A DNA stretch of 64,000 bases, taken from positions 2,294,001 to 2,358,000 of the forward strand of contig CM056879.1 in assembly GCA_029876055.1 (NCBI GenBank), written 5' to 3'. A program made the position numbers and the translations under genes. Origin of the DNA: Madurella fahalii (taxonomy: Eukaryota > Ascomycota > Sordariomycetes > Sordariales). Under the pieces are notes generated by a model, which was given only the letters and a program-made list of their open reading frames with translations, did not search any database and was not told the origin of the DNA. The first letter of the stretch is position 1. The number at the start of each line of letters is the position of its first letter. This document shows positions 54,045-64,000 of this stretch, piece after piece.

Positions 54045-55948
54045 TATGGCTGTTGTCCGGTGGGTTGCAGTGGTAGGGTCAAAGTAGAGGAGAAGAAGAT
54101 GAGGCTGGCGTGGCAGAGAGGATGGGTGGGTGATAATGCATTTCAAAACTCGACGGAGAACGACTCGAGCTGGGCACTCTTTATGTACTTGATTTGCTTC
54201 TCTACTACAGTTGGAAAGGGGTCACATCACAACTCCGTTCGGCGCGACGACGGCGCCGCCGCAGGACGGCTTGGCCCAATCTCGGGCGACTTTCCATAAG
54301 ATGGAGGCCGCAGAGTTACATCGTTCTACGAGGACAGCCGAGGTTGTGAACTGTCTAGACCCACGTCAGGGACTTTTTTTTTTACAGCAAAGCGGCGCAC
54401 TCTAACCAGTTTCGCCGCAATCGTAATGGATGAAGTTCGTCAAATCTCTCATTTTGGGTGAGGCCGGGTAGGGCTTAGTCGCCTACCGGGTCGGTGTAAC
54501 TTGAACGTAATGGGGACGAGGTTTACCGTAAGCGTGGGCTGAGCGAGGTTCTATTGTTTGTGCTGGGTGAGCTTAGCGTGGCATTGGCTGGAGTAAACCG
54601 GCTGAATCGACGAGTAAGGCTTAAAATGGATGCTCCCTTACCAACGGGCATGTTAATGTTGCAAGGTACTGTAATTAGGTACCAAGCACTGGCAGATGTA
54701 ACATTCTCCGGCCCAATTCTCTCGAGGCTGCCCATTCACGACATTGTTGAGCCGGTTCGGCGAAAACATGGTGATCGACTCGGGCGGCCGCGGACTCCAG
54801 AAAGAATCGAGTTTCGCGCAAGCCTCAAGTGAATATGGATCCCGCGCCGCGAATGGGCAGCACGCTGATCTATCCGTACCCTACTATTATTAGCACCTTT
54901 TGCGGGGACCCCGCTCCACCATCGCCATGTTGTAGCAAATGCATTTCCGCTTGGCAATGCGGCTTCACTTTTCAACTAGCCAGCTCTCTGAGTACTAATT
55001 CTCGTACTCCACACCAGCATCACGCACTATGGGGGCCTCCCAGTAGAGCCACATCAAACCTAGAGGAGGACTTGGCCCGCTACAACAAGCTGGCCTTTGG
55101 GAAAGCAGCTACTGATTCGGTAGGTACCTTACCTACCTGCCTAGGAATAGCCACCAAGAGTAGAAATCTCATGGGGTCGTCTGCGTTAGGAAGCTCGGTA
55201 ATTAGGGCGGGCATGAATTCAATCAGTTGTGCTGCCACCTGCCCATTTTTCATGATGCCCCCCCAGTTAGATTCCGACTGGCTCGCACGTGGAGTTTGTT
55301 ATGGGCCGCAGATACTAGGCATGGTATGTTGAAGCAACCCGGAAATGGCCCGTGTCGGATCTCGATCCGGCGACAGATCCAGTCCTACTGTTGTATCTGC
55401 AAGGGGAGTGCGTGCGCCACCGTTACGTCCCGAGGTTAAGGTAGTCTCGCAATGCAGGGTCCCGAACGGTTTGCAATTACTTGACCGACGCCGGATATGG
55501 AATCAGGCGGGATCGGGACAATATGACCCCTTAGGACGCCACTGAAGCGCCGCTGGGGCTCCGCCCCGTGCCGCAGATCGCAAGCTACCCATGGCCATTG
55601 GGCATGACAGATGACGGATGAAAGACTACCTTACTCAACCTAATTATGACGGCCAAAATAGATCGTGGAGAATCAGATGGTTTGGCAAATGGGTCGGAAA
55701 TTGCATCAAAGCGCTGGCACCAATCGTCATAAGACGGGCATGCCATACATCCCGTCTTAGCGAATGAGTGTTGTTTACATTGGGAGACTAGGAAGCTTGC
55801 TTGGATCCAATCCAAAAGACAACAATAGAAACCAGCGAAAGATGCCTGTATAAAGGTTGTGCTTCGCGGCGGTATCACAGCAGCATTCTCACGCTTACCA
55901 TCACGCACTTGCCACCAAGACCCAGTCACAGCCCTCCAACACATTATC
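54045..55948. other. 1.9-kb divergent intergenic region between the two endolysin-like genes
   Basis: Should carry both promoters. A T-run lies at 54367-54375. Frames within are short and unrecognised; no TE ends are seen. Confidence 0.55.
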
Positions 55949-56882
55949 ATGCAGCTCACTGCTCTTATCGTTCTCGCCACGGCCCTTGTGCCTGCGCTTG
56001 CCTATCCCATCACAGGCTCTACCATCAACTGCCGCTCCGGACCGGGCACCAGCTACGCCGTCAAGAAGACGTATAAGAAGGGCGCAGATGTCAAGATCTC
56101 GTGCCAAACTGCCGGCACGAGTGTGAACGGCAACAACATCTGGGACAAGACCCAAGATGGGTGCTACGTGGCCGACTACTACGTCAAGACGGGCACCAAC
56201 GGCTACGTGACTAAGAAATGCAGTGGTGGTGGTGGCGGCGGTGGCTCTTCCAAATGTACCGCTCCCAAGTCCAACCAGGCCACCGTCGATTTGATTGCCG
56301 AGTTTGAGGGCTTCCGCGCAAACGTCTGTAAGTAGAGCCCCTTTTAATTTCCTTCCCTCCTGGTTGCGAGAGGAGTAAATTAATCAACTGTGCCAGACAC
56401 GGACGCTACTGGCCACCCCACGGTCGGTTACGGGCACCTCTGTAAGAACAAGGGCTGCTCCGAAGTCAAGTACAAGATTCCCCTGTCCAAGGCCAATGGC
56501 AAGAAGCTGCTCGCCGACGATATGAAGGTCCGTAATGCACAACCGTGAATTCAGGATTTGACCGCAGACTAACAACAACCAGCGCTTCGAGAAGTGCATC
56601 ACCTCCCTGGCCGGCAGCAAGATGAAGCTCAACCTGAACCAGTACGGTGCCCTCGTCAGCTGGTCCTTCAACGTCGGCTGCGGCGCCGCCGGGAGTTCGA
56701 CGCTCATCAAGCGGCTCAACAAGGGCGAGAACCCCAACACAGTCCTCTCCCAGGAGCTTCCCAAGTGGGTGCACGGCAACGGCAAGGTTCTACCCGGCCT
56801 TGTCCGCCGCCGCAAGGCCGAGATTGCCCTAGCCAAGAAGGCGACCAGCGCCAAGGCCCTCCCGGCCAAGTGCACCAAATGA
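55949..56882 (+). CDS. Secreted SH3b-GH24 lysozyme (T4-type muramidase)
   Basis: Three exons, 55949-56327, 56397-56527 and 56583-56882 (269 residues). Signal peptide MQLTALIVLATALVPALA, SH3b domain at about 20-91, Gly-run linker (93-99), then a GH24 domain. The catalytic set is Glu120 (EFEGFRANV), Asp129 (YTDATG) and Thr135 (HPTVGYGHL). The spacing 9 and 6 equals Glu11, Asp20, Thr26 of phage T4 lysozyme. The C-terminal half has LNLNQYGALVSWSFNVGCGA and STLIKRLNKGENPNTV, as in phage endolysins. It hydrolyses beta-1,4 bonds between MurNAc and GlcNAc in bacterial walls, and its signal peptide predicts secretion. Two spliceosomal introns, one within the active-site hairpin, show it is a resident eukaryotic gene and not contamination. 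Confidence 0.95.
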
Positions 56883-57700
56883 ACTACACAGTCTGGGGGA
56901 CATTCTCTCCAGTTTTATTCCTTTGGGTTCTTTTTCACTTCATTCCTTGTAAATAGGTATTCCAATAGACTGCTTAGAGGGTAATATAGGGGTGTTGGTT
57001 GATGCTTAATTCATTAATTAAGGAACCCAGACATGCTCACTGACCCCTTGAACTGTGCATATTATCCGCCGGTAGCACCATTCCACCGCCCCGTAAATCG
57101 CCAGGGGGATTCATGGCTTCGTGAGCCAAAGTCACGGAGTGGCACCGCGAATTCTATGGCACCCAGTTTTGGGCCGCTAGGACCCGTCCATCCCGGCCAG
57201 GTCGAAACCGGAATCAGGGTGGATAGATTACGGTAGGTACATAAGTAGCTTATTGGCTCCAAACATGGACGCGCCGTCGCAGTATTTGAATCTCTCCAAG
57301 CGGCGTGATTTAACAAATTCCAGAATTGCGAGAATCGATCGCCTTGTAGCGCCCTGCGTGACAGATCAGACCGTTGAAGTCCCCATAGTCAGACGGGTCG
57401 GTACCGGAGACTGCTCCTATGCGCCGCTTGACCCAGTCGCATTGGCCGACCTTAATCCAGTCTTGCCTCTCCGTTTTACTTCACCAACATCACCGCATTG
57501 AACCAAGACCTCTCCAACTGGAAATATCACCGAGATGTGGCCCCTGGTCCACATCGGCGGGACGAGACACGGCAGAGCCTCCTACGACGCATCGATTTCG
57601 GCCTGTGTCGTATACCATGTCGTAAATGCCACCAACGTCCCAACGTTCTCGGACTTTTCGCAACCCACAAAAAGGTGGGCATGACAGGAACAAAATAACT
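56883..57700. other. Intergenic
   Basis: 3' UTR of the GH24 gene and sequence downstream of the tRNA (which points this way). No frame or repeat is supportable. Confidence 0.55.
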
Positions 57701-57799
57701 CGTCACCTGTAGGATTCGAACTTACGCTCCCGAAGGAACTGCCTGACTTGCTAACTATTCATTAGCAGGGCAGCGCGTTAACCACTCCGCCAAAGTGAC
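57701..57799 (-). tRNA. tRNA-Ser (anticodon GCT) with an 18-base intron
   Basis: Minus strand: acceptor arm GTCACTT pairs with AGGTGAC, then discriminator G. D-stem GCG/CGC encloses GAGTGGTTAA. Anticodon stem CTGCC/GGCAG; loop C-T-GCT-A-A with an 18-base intron after position 37 (the usual site). The long variable arm TCC-TTCG-GGA marks a class II tRNA. The T-arm has the TTCGAAT loop, with one mismatch in its stem. A, B boxes and a short T-run downstream are present. The serine GCT anticodon reads AGC/AGT. Confidence 0.92.
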
Positions 57800-59003
57800 T
57801 CATGTGGAAAGATGTGTTGTTCACAGGCCCCAAGTATGGAACCTCTAACGACACCAGGTTGTCCCGCGCCAACCCCTCCTGTCTCGAAATCCCTCCGTTG
57901 AGAAGCAATCAATCTGGCTGATGGATATACAGAACTAGGTCGTCCTTCATGCACTCTATCCCCTGTGCCTACATCGAGAGCTCAACATAGATACAGCACT
58001 AGCGCTCTGGTGCTTCTAATATGTTCGAGTGGTGGTGTCTTTGGTATTCTCACTGCGATACCTCGAGCTAGTTTTCTTTCGGAGCGGTAACGGTTTTCTT
58101 GCTAAATCTCATAATCGAGAGTGCTTTCATTTAACCAAATATATCCAAGCGATGGACTGAAGATCCACAAAGGCACTGTGAGAGTGATCATGCGTAAACG
58201 CCCAGTCCTCTGGCGGCTGTTTAAACCCGGCCAAGCGTCCATGGAAGAGGCCATCGAGCACGCCGCAAAGGACATCTTGGGCTTATTGACTGGCGCTATT
58301 TTAAGAGGAAGTATTTCATGAGCCTGTTATGCAGAGGATGTAAGAGATGAGGTCGATGCAACAACTCCCAACGCTGCTATTAATGACTACTCCAGACGGA
58401 AGACCATCAGCTTTGCGCGGCATGGCACGTACCTCGAAACCGGTAATCAAGACGCACGGAGCGCATGACCGGAAAGGTACGTCTATTTTCTGCCTGTCCA
58501 ATCATAAGCCGGACGCATTGTTTCTTATGTCTTGGGTGTTTTATTCTGAGAGGAATGAAGTCGGCGTTTGCGGGATGTAGCAGTTATGGCAAGCGTGTGA
58601 CGTACCGGACGCCCCCAAGTGAAGTGCCCAGTACCACTTGAGGTCTTTTCTTCAGTGTCTTGAAATATATCAAATAGAACCTGGGTCAGCCAGCCCTGTA
58701 ATGTGCGTCCTGTCTGTACTAAAAACGTCAGTCACGAGCAATCTGGTCGCAGTGTGTGAACTGCTCTGGACCCACAACGCGGAAGCAGTTTGGGTTCTGT
58801 GAAGGTGATGTACCTTAATTAGGCCAGTAGCTACTACCAGTACCTAGCAGCTTAAATTTTGCTACCCAGAGTATCCAGAGTAGCACACCGCCCGAGAAGC
58901 CGACTAGGCGCCGCTCTACTCATACTAATCCTCGTCACCAGCCGCCAGCCCCCTAACCCATCCATCATCCCAAGCCCCAACATGGACGCACCCCCGTCAA
59001 CCC
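57800..59003. other. Intergenic
   Basis: Upstream side of the tRNA and 3' side of the GH115 gene. No reliable coding frame or repeat. Confidence 0.55.
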
Positions 59004-62000
59004 TCAACTTTCCGCCACCACCCTCGCCGTCTCCGGCGGGCCCAAGTAACTCGCCTTCACCCCTCCGCCAATGACATCCACCACGATCTTCTCCAGATAC
59101 ACCTCGGGCGAGTTCGCCCGCCACACCAGCTCGTGCCTGCCGGCCTCCGCCCTGCCCAGCCGCACCGTCTTGGTCCACACCTGGTCCGCCACGTGGTCGA
59201 GCCACTCAGGCGGGATGGCGCCGGCGTGCGGGTTCTCGACGTAGTCGCCCAGGACGCGGGTGAAGTTGGCGGGGGCGGCGTCGAGGGTCAGCGAGAAGGC
59301 CATCTTCAGCCGCGGGTCCGTGTCCAGGCCCGCGTTGATGTATACGGTAGCCGTGAGGTCCGCCGACGAGTGGAAGAGGTAGATGGGGTAGACGGCCGCG
59401 GCGGCCCGGGCCGCCGCCGGGTCCCCGCGCGCGGCGAGGAACGGCCGCAGCGCCACCGCCCCCGACTCCGACCGCGTCCCGAGGTGCGGGATCGCCGCGA
59501 GCGACACCGTCCTTCCTGTCCCAGAGGAGGAGGAGGTGGTGGTGGTGTTGGTGTTGGTGGTGCTGTTGCTGGTTTGTGGTGGGGAGAAGTGGGGGGCTTC
59601 GATCGAGATATGGCCGGCTGATTCGGGGAAGCCCGTGAAGGAGGAAGGGGCGCGGGAATTGAGCACTGGGATGCGGATCTGGTCGAAGTACGGGTATCGC
59701 GCTGGGGTGGAGCGGATGCCGACTAGGACGGTCGAGTTGAAGTTTTCTGGGACGGATGGCCAGTCGATGGTGATGTTTAGCCGCTGATCGGGGTGGTCTC
59801 GGTTGAGCGTGCCGTTCGCCGGGGAGATGGAAAGCCATGGGACGGGGAGCGGATCAAGTGCCCAGTCGATCGGTACGCGGTGGTCCCCGCGCATGAACAC
59901 ATCCACCTGCCGCACTCTCGGGCCATAGGGGTCCATCTGCGGCAGCAGGGGAGCAAAGTTGGTGGTGGGCATTGATGCGTCGACCGATTCCGCCCATCGA
60001 CCTTGCTCGACGGGGCTGGACGAACCCTCGGCGTACAACCCGAGGTTTCCGAGCGAGAACTGCATGTTTTGGCGTAGCTGGACATAGGAAAGGTTGGTGA
60101 GGATGTCGCGCGAGGGATTGGCCCACATCTTGGGCTCCTCGACGGCGTCGTACACAGCCTGTGACATCATATCGGCCCATTTCCCGTCGAGCATGGCATC
60201 CCATTCTTCGACCAAGTCATAGGCAGCTTCGAAGTCGGCCAGAACTTGAGATGCGAGCATGTTGGCCGAGTTGCGACGCTCGATCGCGTACCGATAGTTG
60301 AACGCCGTGTTTATCGCTATAGCGTGGAAGGTCGCGCCGGATATGACGGGATGGCCTACGAGTTGGAAGAAGGCTGGGCGCAGGCTGGGTTCCAGAAGAG
60401 AGGTGAGCTGGTGGACTCGAGCGGCAAGCGCCTGCCACCGTGCAAGAACCCTCTCAGCTTCGTGGTAGTTCACTGTCGAGTAAGTGGCCGGAGTGATGTG
60501 CTCGTATCTGCGCATGCCGACGAGGCGAGAATGTTCCATCAACACCTCACCGATATGATGGGCATACGCAGCCCCAAACTCCCGAGTCGCGTACTGGACA
60601 AGATATGACGGGAGAGACTCGAAGCTGATACTCGAGGCGTTCCAGGCAAGATCCATGGCTAGATTCAGGGGTAGCTCCATAGGTTTGAGATCGCCAACGT
60701 TCATGATCCAAATACGATTTGCCCCGCGGAGGTGAGCATGAGAGAGCTCCTTATAGACCTTGGCGAGGTTGTTTGTGTTGTGCCACTTGTACGACCGCGG
60801 GAGCCCGACATACTCAAAGTGGAAATACACCCCTGTTCCGCCTTCCCTCTCAGTCTCGTTCCCCGTGGGCAGGCGGTAGACGTTCCCCTGGTTGTCGTCC
60901 GGGAAAAGCAAGGTAATGTCCTCGGGCGGGTTCAGGCCGGCGTCGTAGTACGAGGCGACCTCCTTGTACAAAGCCCACACCTGGTTCACGGCGGTTTCGG
61001 ATCCGTGGTACTTCTTGATGATGCCCCTTTGAACCTCGAATACGTCTTTCAGCATCTCAATGGCGTTTTCCGTATTGGCCGCCTCGTCGCCCAGTCCTCT
61101 CATCCCGATGGTGAAGTAGGATTCGTTCTTCCCTGCCCTCGCAATGCCCTCGTCCATGAACTTGGTTACATTCTCCTTGTTTACGGACCAGTCCCATGGC
61201 CCCATCTCGGTCACGTTCCATTCGTTCGTGGCCCTTTGCATAGGCTCGTGGTGGGCAGTCGAAATGACAATTCCGTAATCATCAGCCAGTTGCTGGTTGC
61301 CAGGGTCGTCCGTGAAGAAAATGTTTCCCGGCGGGGGCGTGAAGGAACTCCACATCGCTGGCCAGAGGTAGTTGGCCTTGAGGCGAAGGAGGAGGTCAAA
61401 GACGTGGGCGTAGAACTCAGTGTCAAGGGGATAGCGTGTGGCATTATGGCGACGTGCCCACCAAGTGTTCAGGGCCGGCTCCTCATCGTTGATGAACAAA
61501 CCTCGGTACTTGACAGTGGGCTCCCCATGGATTGTCGTCTTGTTGAGGGCAAATATTTGGTTGTGCTGCTGGGCTGGCACATCGGCAAACCAGTGGTAAG
61601 GCGACTGGCCGGATTGCTCGGCGAGTGTATAAATGCCAAAGATGGCGCCTCTTTTGTCGCTACCCGCAATCACCAAGGCTCGGCCGCGGCTCGGAGCAGG
61701 GAGTTCTATGACGGTTGTCTTGAAGCTCTCCCATTTACCTTGGATGTCGGAAACGTCGATGTGGTCCCCAGCTGAGAGGTCGCGAATCAGAGATGAGTTG
61801 ACAGAACCAGCCACAATGACGGTGCCGATATCAGATTGTGCCGTGAGGTCGGATAGCGTCGCATTGCTGACAGTTCTCGCGATGCCGGTTATTTGCTCGA
61901 GATCCTTGGCTAGGCTATTGGCGGCGATGTGCACGCCAATGAAGTCATCCTGGGCAACGAGAATCGGGGCGTCGGAGATGCTCAACTGCGAGTTCGCGGC

Positions 62001-62111
62001 GCTGGACTCAAACGACACGAAGCGTTCCTCGAGCAGTGCGAGGCAACCCAAGGAAAGGATTGCAGCAACCCAAACCTTGACCAAATGACACCGCATCATT
62101 GTGACAACCAT
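59004..62111 (-). CDS. GH115 xylan alpha-1,2-glucuronidase, secreted
   Basis: Single exon, 1035 codons. Removes (4-O-methyl-)glucuronic acid side chains from polymeric glucuronoxylan. A hydrophobic signal sequence (LVKVWVAAILSLGCLALL) follows MRC, so the start may be Met at 62096 instead of 62111. Family landmarks: ILVAQDDFIGVHIAANSLAK (N-terminal alpha/beta domain), ALVIAGSDKRGAIFGIYTLA, SPYHWFADVP, KYRGLFINDEEPALNTWWAR, LRLKANYLWPAMW, DDYGIVISTAHHEPMQRATN, YFTIGMRGLGDEAA, LFPDDNQGNVYRLP, and NRIWIMNVGDLKPMELPLNL. A C-terminal beta-rich domain ends at LVWRANSPEVYLEKIVVDVI. A Ser/Thr/Asn-rich linker lies near residue 860. Length agrees with family members of about 950-1050 residues. It fits the hemicellulose theme with AA9, GH3 and GH31. 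Confidence 0.95.
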   Translation of the reverse strand: MVVTMMRCHLVKVWVAAILSLGCLALLEERFVSFESSAANSQLSISDAPILVAQDDFIGVHIAANSLAKDLEQITGIARTVSNATLSDLTAQSDIGTVIVAGSVNSSLIRDLSAGDHIDVSDIQGKWESFKTTVIELPAPSRGRALVIAGSDKRGAIFGIYTLAEQSGQSPYHWFADVPAQQHNQIFALNKTTIHGEPTVKYRGLFINDEEPALNTWWARRHNATRYPLDTEFYAHVFDLLLRLKANYLWPAMWSSFTPPPGNIFFTDDPGNQQLADDYGIVISTAHHEPMQRATNEWNVTEMGPWDWSVNKENVTKFMDEGIARAGKNESYFTIGMRGLGDEAANTENAIEMLKDVFEVQRGIIKKYHGSETAVNQVWALYKEVASYYDAGLNPPEDITLLFPDDNQGNVYRLPTGNETEREGGTGVYFHFEYVGLPRSYKWHNTNNLAKVYKELSHAHLRGANRIWIMNVGDLKPMELPLNLAMDLAWNASSISFESLPSYLVQYATREFGAAYAHHIGEVLMEHSRLVGMRRYEHITPATYSTVNYHEAERVLARWQALAARVHQLTSLLEPSLRPAFFQLVGHPVISGATFHAIAINTAFNYRYAIERRNSANMLASQVLADFEAAYDLVEEWDAMLDGKWADMMSQAVYDAVEEPKMWANPSRDILTNLSYVQLRQNMQFSLGNLGLYAEGSSSPVEQGRWAESVDASMPTTNFAPLLPQMDPYGPRVRQVDVFMRGDHRVPIDWALDPLPVPWLSISPANGTLNRDHPDQRLNITIDWPSVPENFNSTVLVGIRSTPARYPYFDQIRIPVLNSRAPSSFTGFPESAGHISIEAPHFSPPQTSNSTTNTNTTTTSSSSGTGRTVSLAAIPHLGTRSESGAVALRPFLAARGDPAAARAAAAVYPIYLFHSSADLTATVYINAGLDTDPRLKMAFSLTLDAAPANFTRVLGDYVENPHAGAIPPEWLDHVADQVWTKTVRLGRAEAGRHELVWRANSPEVYLEKIVVDVIGGGVKASYLGPPETARVVAES

Positions 62112-63678
62112 GAATTATTGCTCCCGAATACCGCGAGTGCCTGTGGGCTCTCGCGCCAGTCGAGGCTTGTGGCTATATAAACTCCATTCCACCCGCCAAG
62201 GCCTGGGGAATTTCCAACTAAAGCCTTCCCATTGACGGGGCAATGGGACCGGCGGGGTACCCTGCTCTTCGGCCTTGGTATCTTGGTCGTCATGGTCCGC
62301 CTGAAGCTGAGTTGCACTATGGCGGATCCGGGCCATGTCCGGCTAATGTGAGCGGAAATTCGGTCCAAGGACGGCCAGCTCGCAAAGCCACCTTTTAGCT
62401 TTCCCAGCACGCTGGCTCGGTCGTGCGGTGCCATTCTTGGCGAGACGAACCCGGCGGCTCCACCCTTCGGTATAAGTACAGGTTGATGTACAGAGTGGTA
62501 CTGTTGACGGGAATTTATGAGAGAATCGAGACGTTGGAGAGTTTGATAACTTTGATGTCGAGGCAGATCATATGCGTGCAATCATTACCTTACGCATTAA
62601 ATCGAGAAATCGCTTTTCTGGTCGCCGAATTTGGGCTGGCGCTTGCTGCCAAGTTGAACCTAGGCGGCGATAGGATCTTTGGCCGGGAACTAGATCTTGC
62701 GCTCAATGACACGCCCGTTAGCGAGTTCTCCTTTTATATCATCGATGAGATGGGCCAAAGTATCCAAATTATCATGTGCCATCATGTTCGTTTGCGTCTA
62801 CTAATCTAGGAGTATGTATAGGTTATAAGGCAATGGTACTCGGACCACATCTAAACATCCTATCCAACAACCCGAGGAGCGCAGTAGACAAGTAAAACAG
62901 CCCGGCTATCCAGTTATCCTTCAGATAGTCACTTTCTACCACCGCTGCTATCCCGCCGCTCGAACGCGTCCCGCTGAAGTTTCTCGGTGACAGCCACACC
63001 GCTAATGTCGTACACCCACCTCGACAACATTGAGGTGGATTTGTTTGACACGGATGGGAGGCAGAACCTGGCAGAGGTACATTTGATGCGCGGCTTCACC
63101 AATGTTCTAATGTTTTCAGAGGCTTGTCAGTATCCTAGTATGAATTTACGGTGACATTGTGTTGAGAAAGAGAAAGCAATAGAACTAACTGAGTCGTGTT
63201 TCCGGCGGAAGACTGAGAAGCTTCAACTTCCGTAGAAGCGACAGAGCGAGGCGACTTGGTAGACATGCTGGCGGGAATATCTGCGGCTTGAGAACACTAG
63301 AAACAGAGACGATGATGTCTGGGAACGTACGATGGAGGTGTAAATTCGTCACACAGCGCGAGGACTTCTGACAGCAGACATTGGAAGTACAAGTCTATAA
63401 AGTTATATACAAAACATGAAGTGGGCTTTGATTCAGGAGACCCATACTGGGTGGTTGTCCTTTTGGATGGGCTGTTGTACTTTTGTTTCTGTCATCGTCC
63501 TTGGGCCGTGTGGGAGCGATCGGGCGAGGAACAGGAGTCCAAGAAGACTCCGCCACACCATGCTACTCTGAGGTATAGGCGTAACATTCTGATTTCACTA
63601 CTATACTCGTTAATCTTGTCTTCACAGTGCCATACCATTATCATCAGGGACGTAGCGCACAAGCACCGAATTGTTATG
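62112..63678. other. Intergenic, right part of window
   Basis: GH115 promoter side and further sequence. A + strand frame at 62423-62809 has no recognisable family. No RNA gene seen. Confidence 0.5.
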
Positions 63679-63810
63679 TACACCTCCAGCCGGGATCTTG
63701 ACCGTTAGCGCCGCAAGGGCCCACTGTTAGCAATCACCCAAAATGGTATAGCAATCACAAACAGTGGACCCCTTGCTGCGCTAACGGTTAAGACCTCAGC
63801 TGGAGGTATA
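63679..63810. mobile_element. Foldback MITE candidate, 132 bp
   Basis: Two imperfect arms of about 50 bases: 5' arm TACACCTCCAGC, CTTGACCGTTAGCG, GCAAGGGCCCACTGTT; the complement of the 3' arm reads TATACCTCCAGC, CTTAACCGTTAGCG, GCAAGGGGTCCACTGTT. They surround a short centre near 63737-63750. TA at both ends agrees with a Tc1/mariner-type MITE. Confidence 0.7.
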
Positions 63811-64000
63811 GGTAGGAGGCGGGTGGCTCGACTGTCGCCAACTGGCTGCTCTAGCCCAACAAGCCTGTTTCCAGGTCCAGAATATCGAAAATACCCCGTT
63901 TCCGACCTTGGCTTCGTCCGTGGCGGGGAATTGGGATCGTCCGTCTGAGACCGCCTCTGAGAGGCAAAAAAGCGGCGCTAAAAGGGGAACACGAATCTTG
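63811..64000. other. Window end
   Basis: 190 bp without any recognisable feature. Confidence 0.5.

Noticed and set aside
53217..54299. 360-codon + strand frame over the CHAP gene
   Set aside because: It is the antisense shadow of the high-GC CHAP gene, which has a signal peptide, SH3b and catalytic residues on the other strand.
60732..61775. 347-codon + strand frame
   Set aside because: Antisense shadow of GH115.
62423..62809. 128-codon + strand frame
   Set aside because: No family likeness, overlaps the GH115 promoter side, AT-rich codon use; not supportable.
1..64000. CRISPR array or prokaryotic operon
   Set aside because: No spaced direct repeats, and spliceosomal introns run throughout; the DNA is fungal even where genes look bacterial.

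Overview
The window is nuclear DNA from a filamentous ascomycete, most likely a plant-biomass-degrading Sordariomycete (Sordariales, perhaps Chaetomiaceae-like; the placement is inference). Evidence: short introns with GT-AG or GC-AG ends, a dispersed Neurospora-type 5S rRNA gene, single-copy fungal housekeeping genes (NMT1, SPT5, SWC3), fungal families (HET, rhodopsin/PTH11-type, MCT-type MFS), secreted lignocellulose enzymes, and transposon relics carrying C-to-T style stop codons like those left by RIP. Exon borders were placed by eye from reading-frame phase and splice signals.

1-26 kb, mostly housekeeping: a HET-domain gene cut by the window edge; a rhodopsin-domain membrane protein (-); an alpha/beta hydrolase (+); N-myristoyltransferase (-) with a GC-AG intron; a membrane protein (+) with an apparent 1-base frameshift; an ABHD12-like hydrolase (-); the SWR1 subunit SWC3 (+); an MFS monocarboxylate-type transporter (+); elongation factor SPT5 (+). 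Two gene-poor gaps of about 3 kb lie on either side of the MFS gene.

26-40 kb, plant cell wall use: a 58-residue Cys-rich ORF, an AA9 lytic polysaccharide monooxygenase, an orphan gene, a 5S rRNA gene, then a compact carbohydrate cluster. In the cluster a secreted GH3 enzyme and a cytosolic YicI-type GH31 alpha-xylosidase are divergent over a 1-kb promoter, and an MFS sugar transporter is convergent with GH31. This fits import and cleavage of xyloglucan oligosaccharides, but the transporter has one in-frame TAG in a conserved motif.

41-51.6 kb, nested transposon island: a Tc1/mariner element is split by a second Tc1 copy and by a ~407-bp SINE-like repeat. A pogo/Fot1-type element is split by another copy of that repeat and by an LTR-type element with a 5-bp target duplication. 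A 962-bp element with 49-bp inverted repeats follows. An unrecognised, partly tandem-duplicated gene sits between the two large elements.

51.8-57 kb, the most interesting part: three secreted proteins of bacterial or phage type lie next to each other just beyond the island. They are a helveticin-J/'teichoic acid biosynthesis protein C'-like beta-propeller, an SH3b-CHAP peptidoglycan hydrolase, and an SH3b-GH24 (T4-lysozyme-type) muramidase. The last two share an almost identical SH3b module and Gly-rich linker joined to unrelated catalytic domains. Together they look like an acquired, module-shuffled antibacterial secretome locus.

57-64 kb: an intron-containing tRNA-Ser(GCT), a GH115 xylan alpha-glucuronidase (-), and a 132-bp foldback MITE near the right edge.
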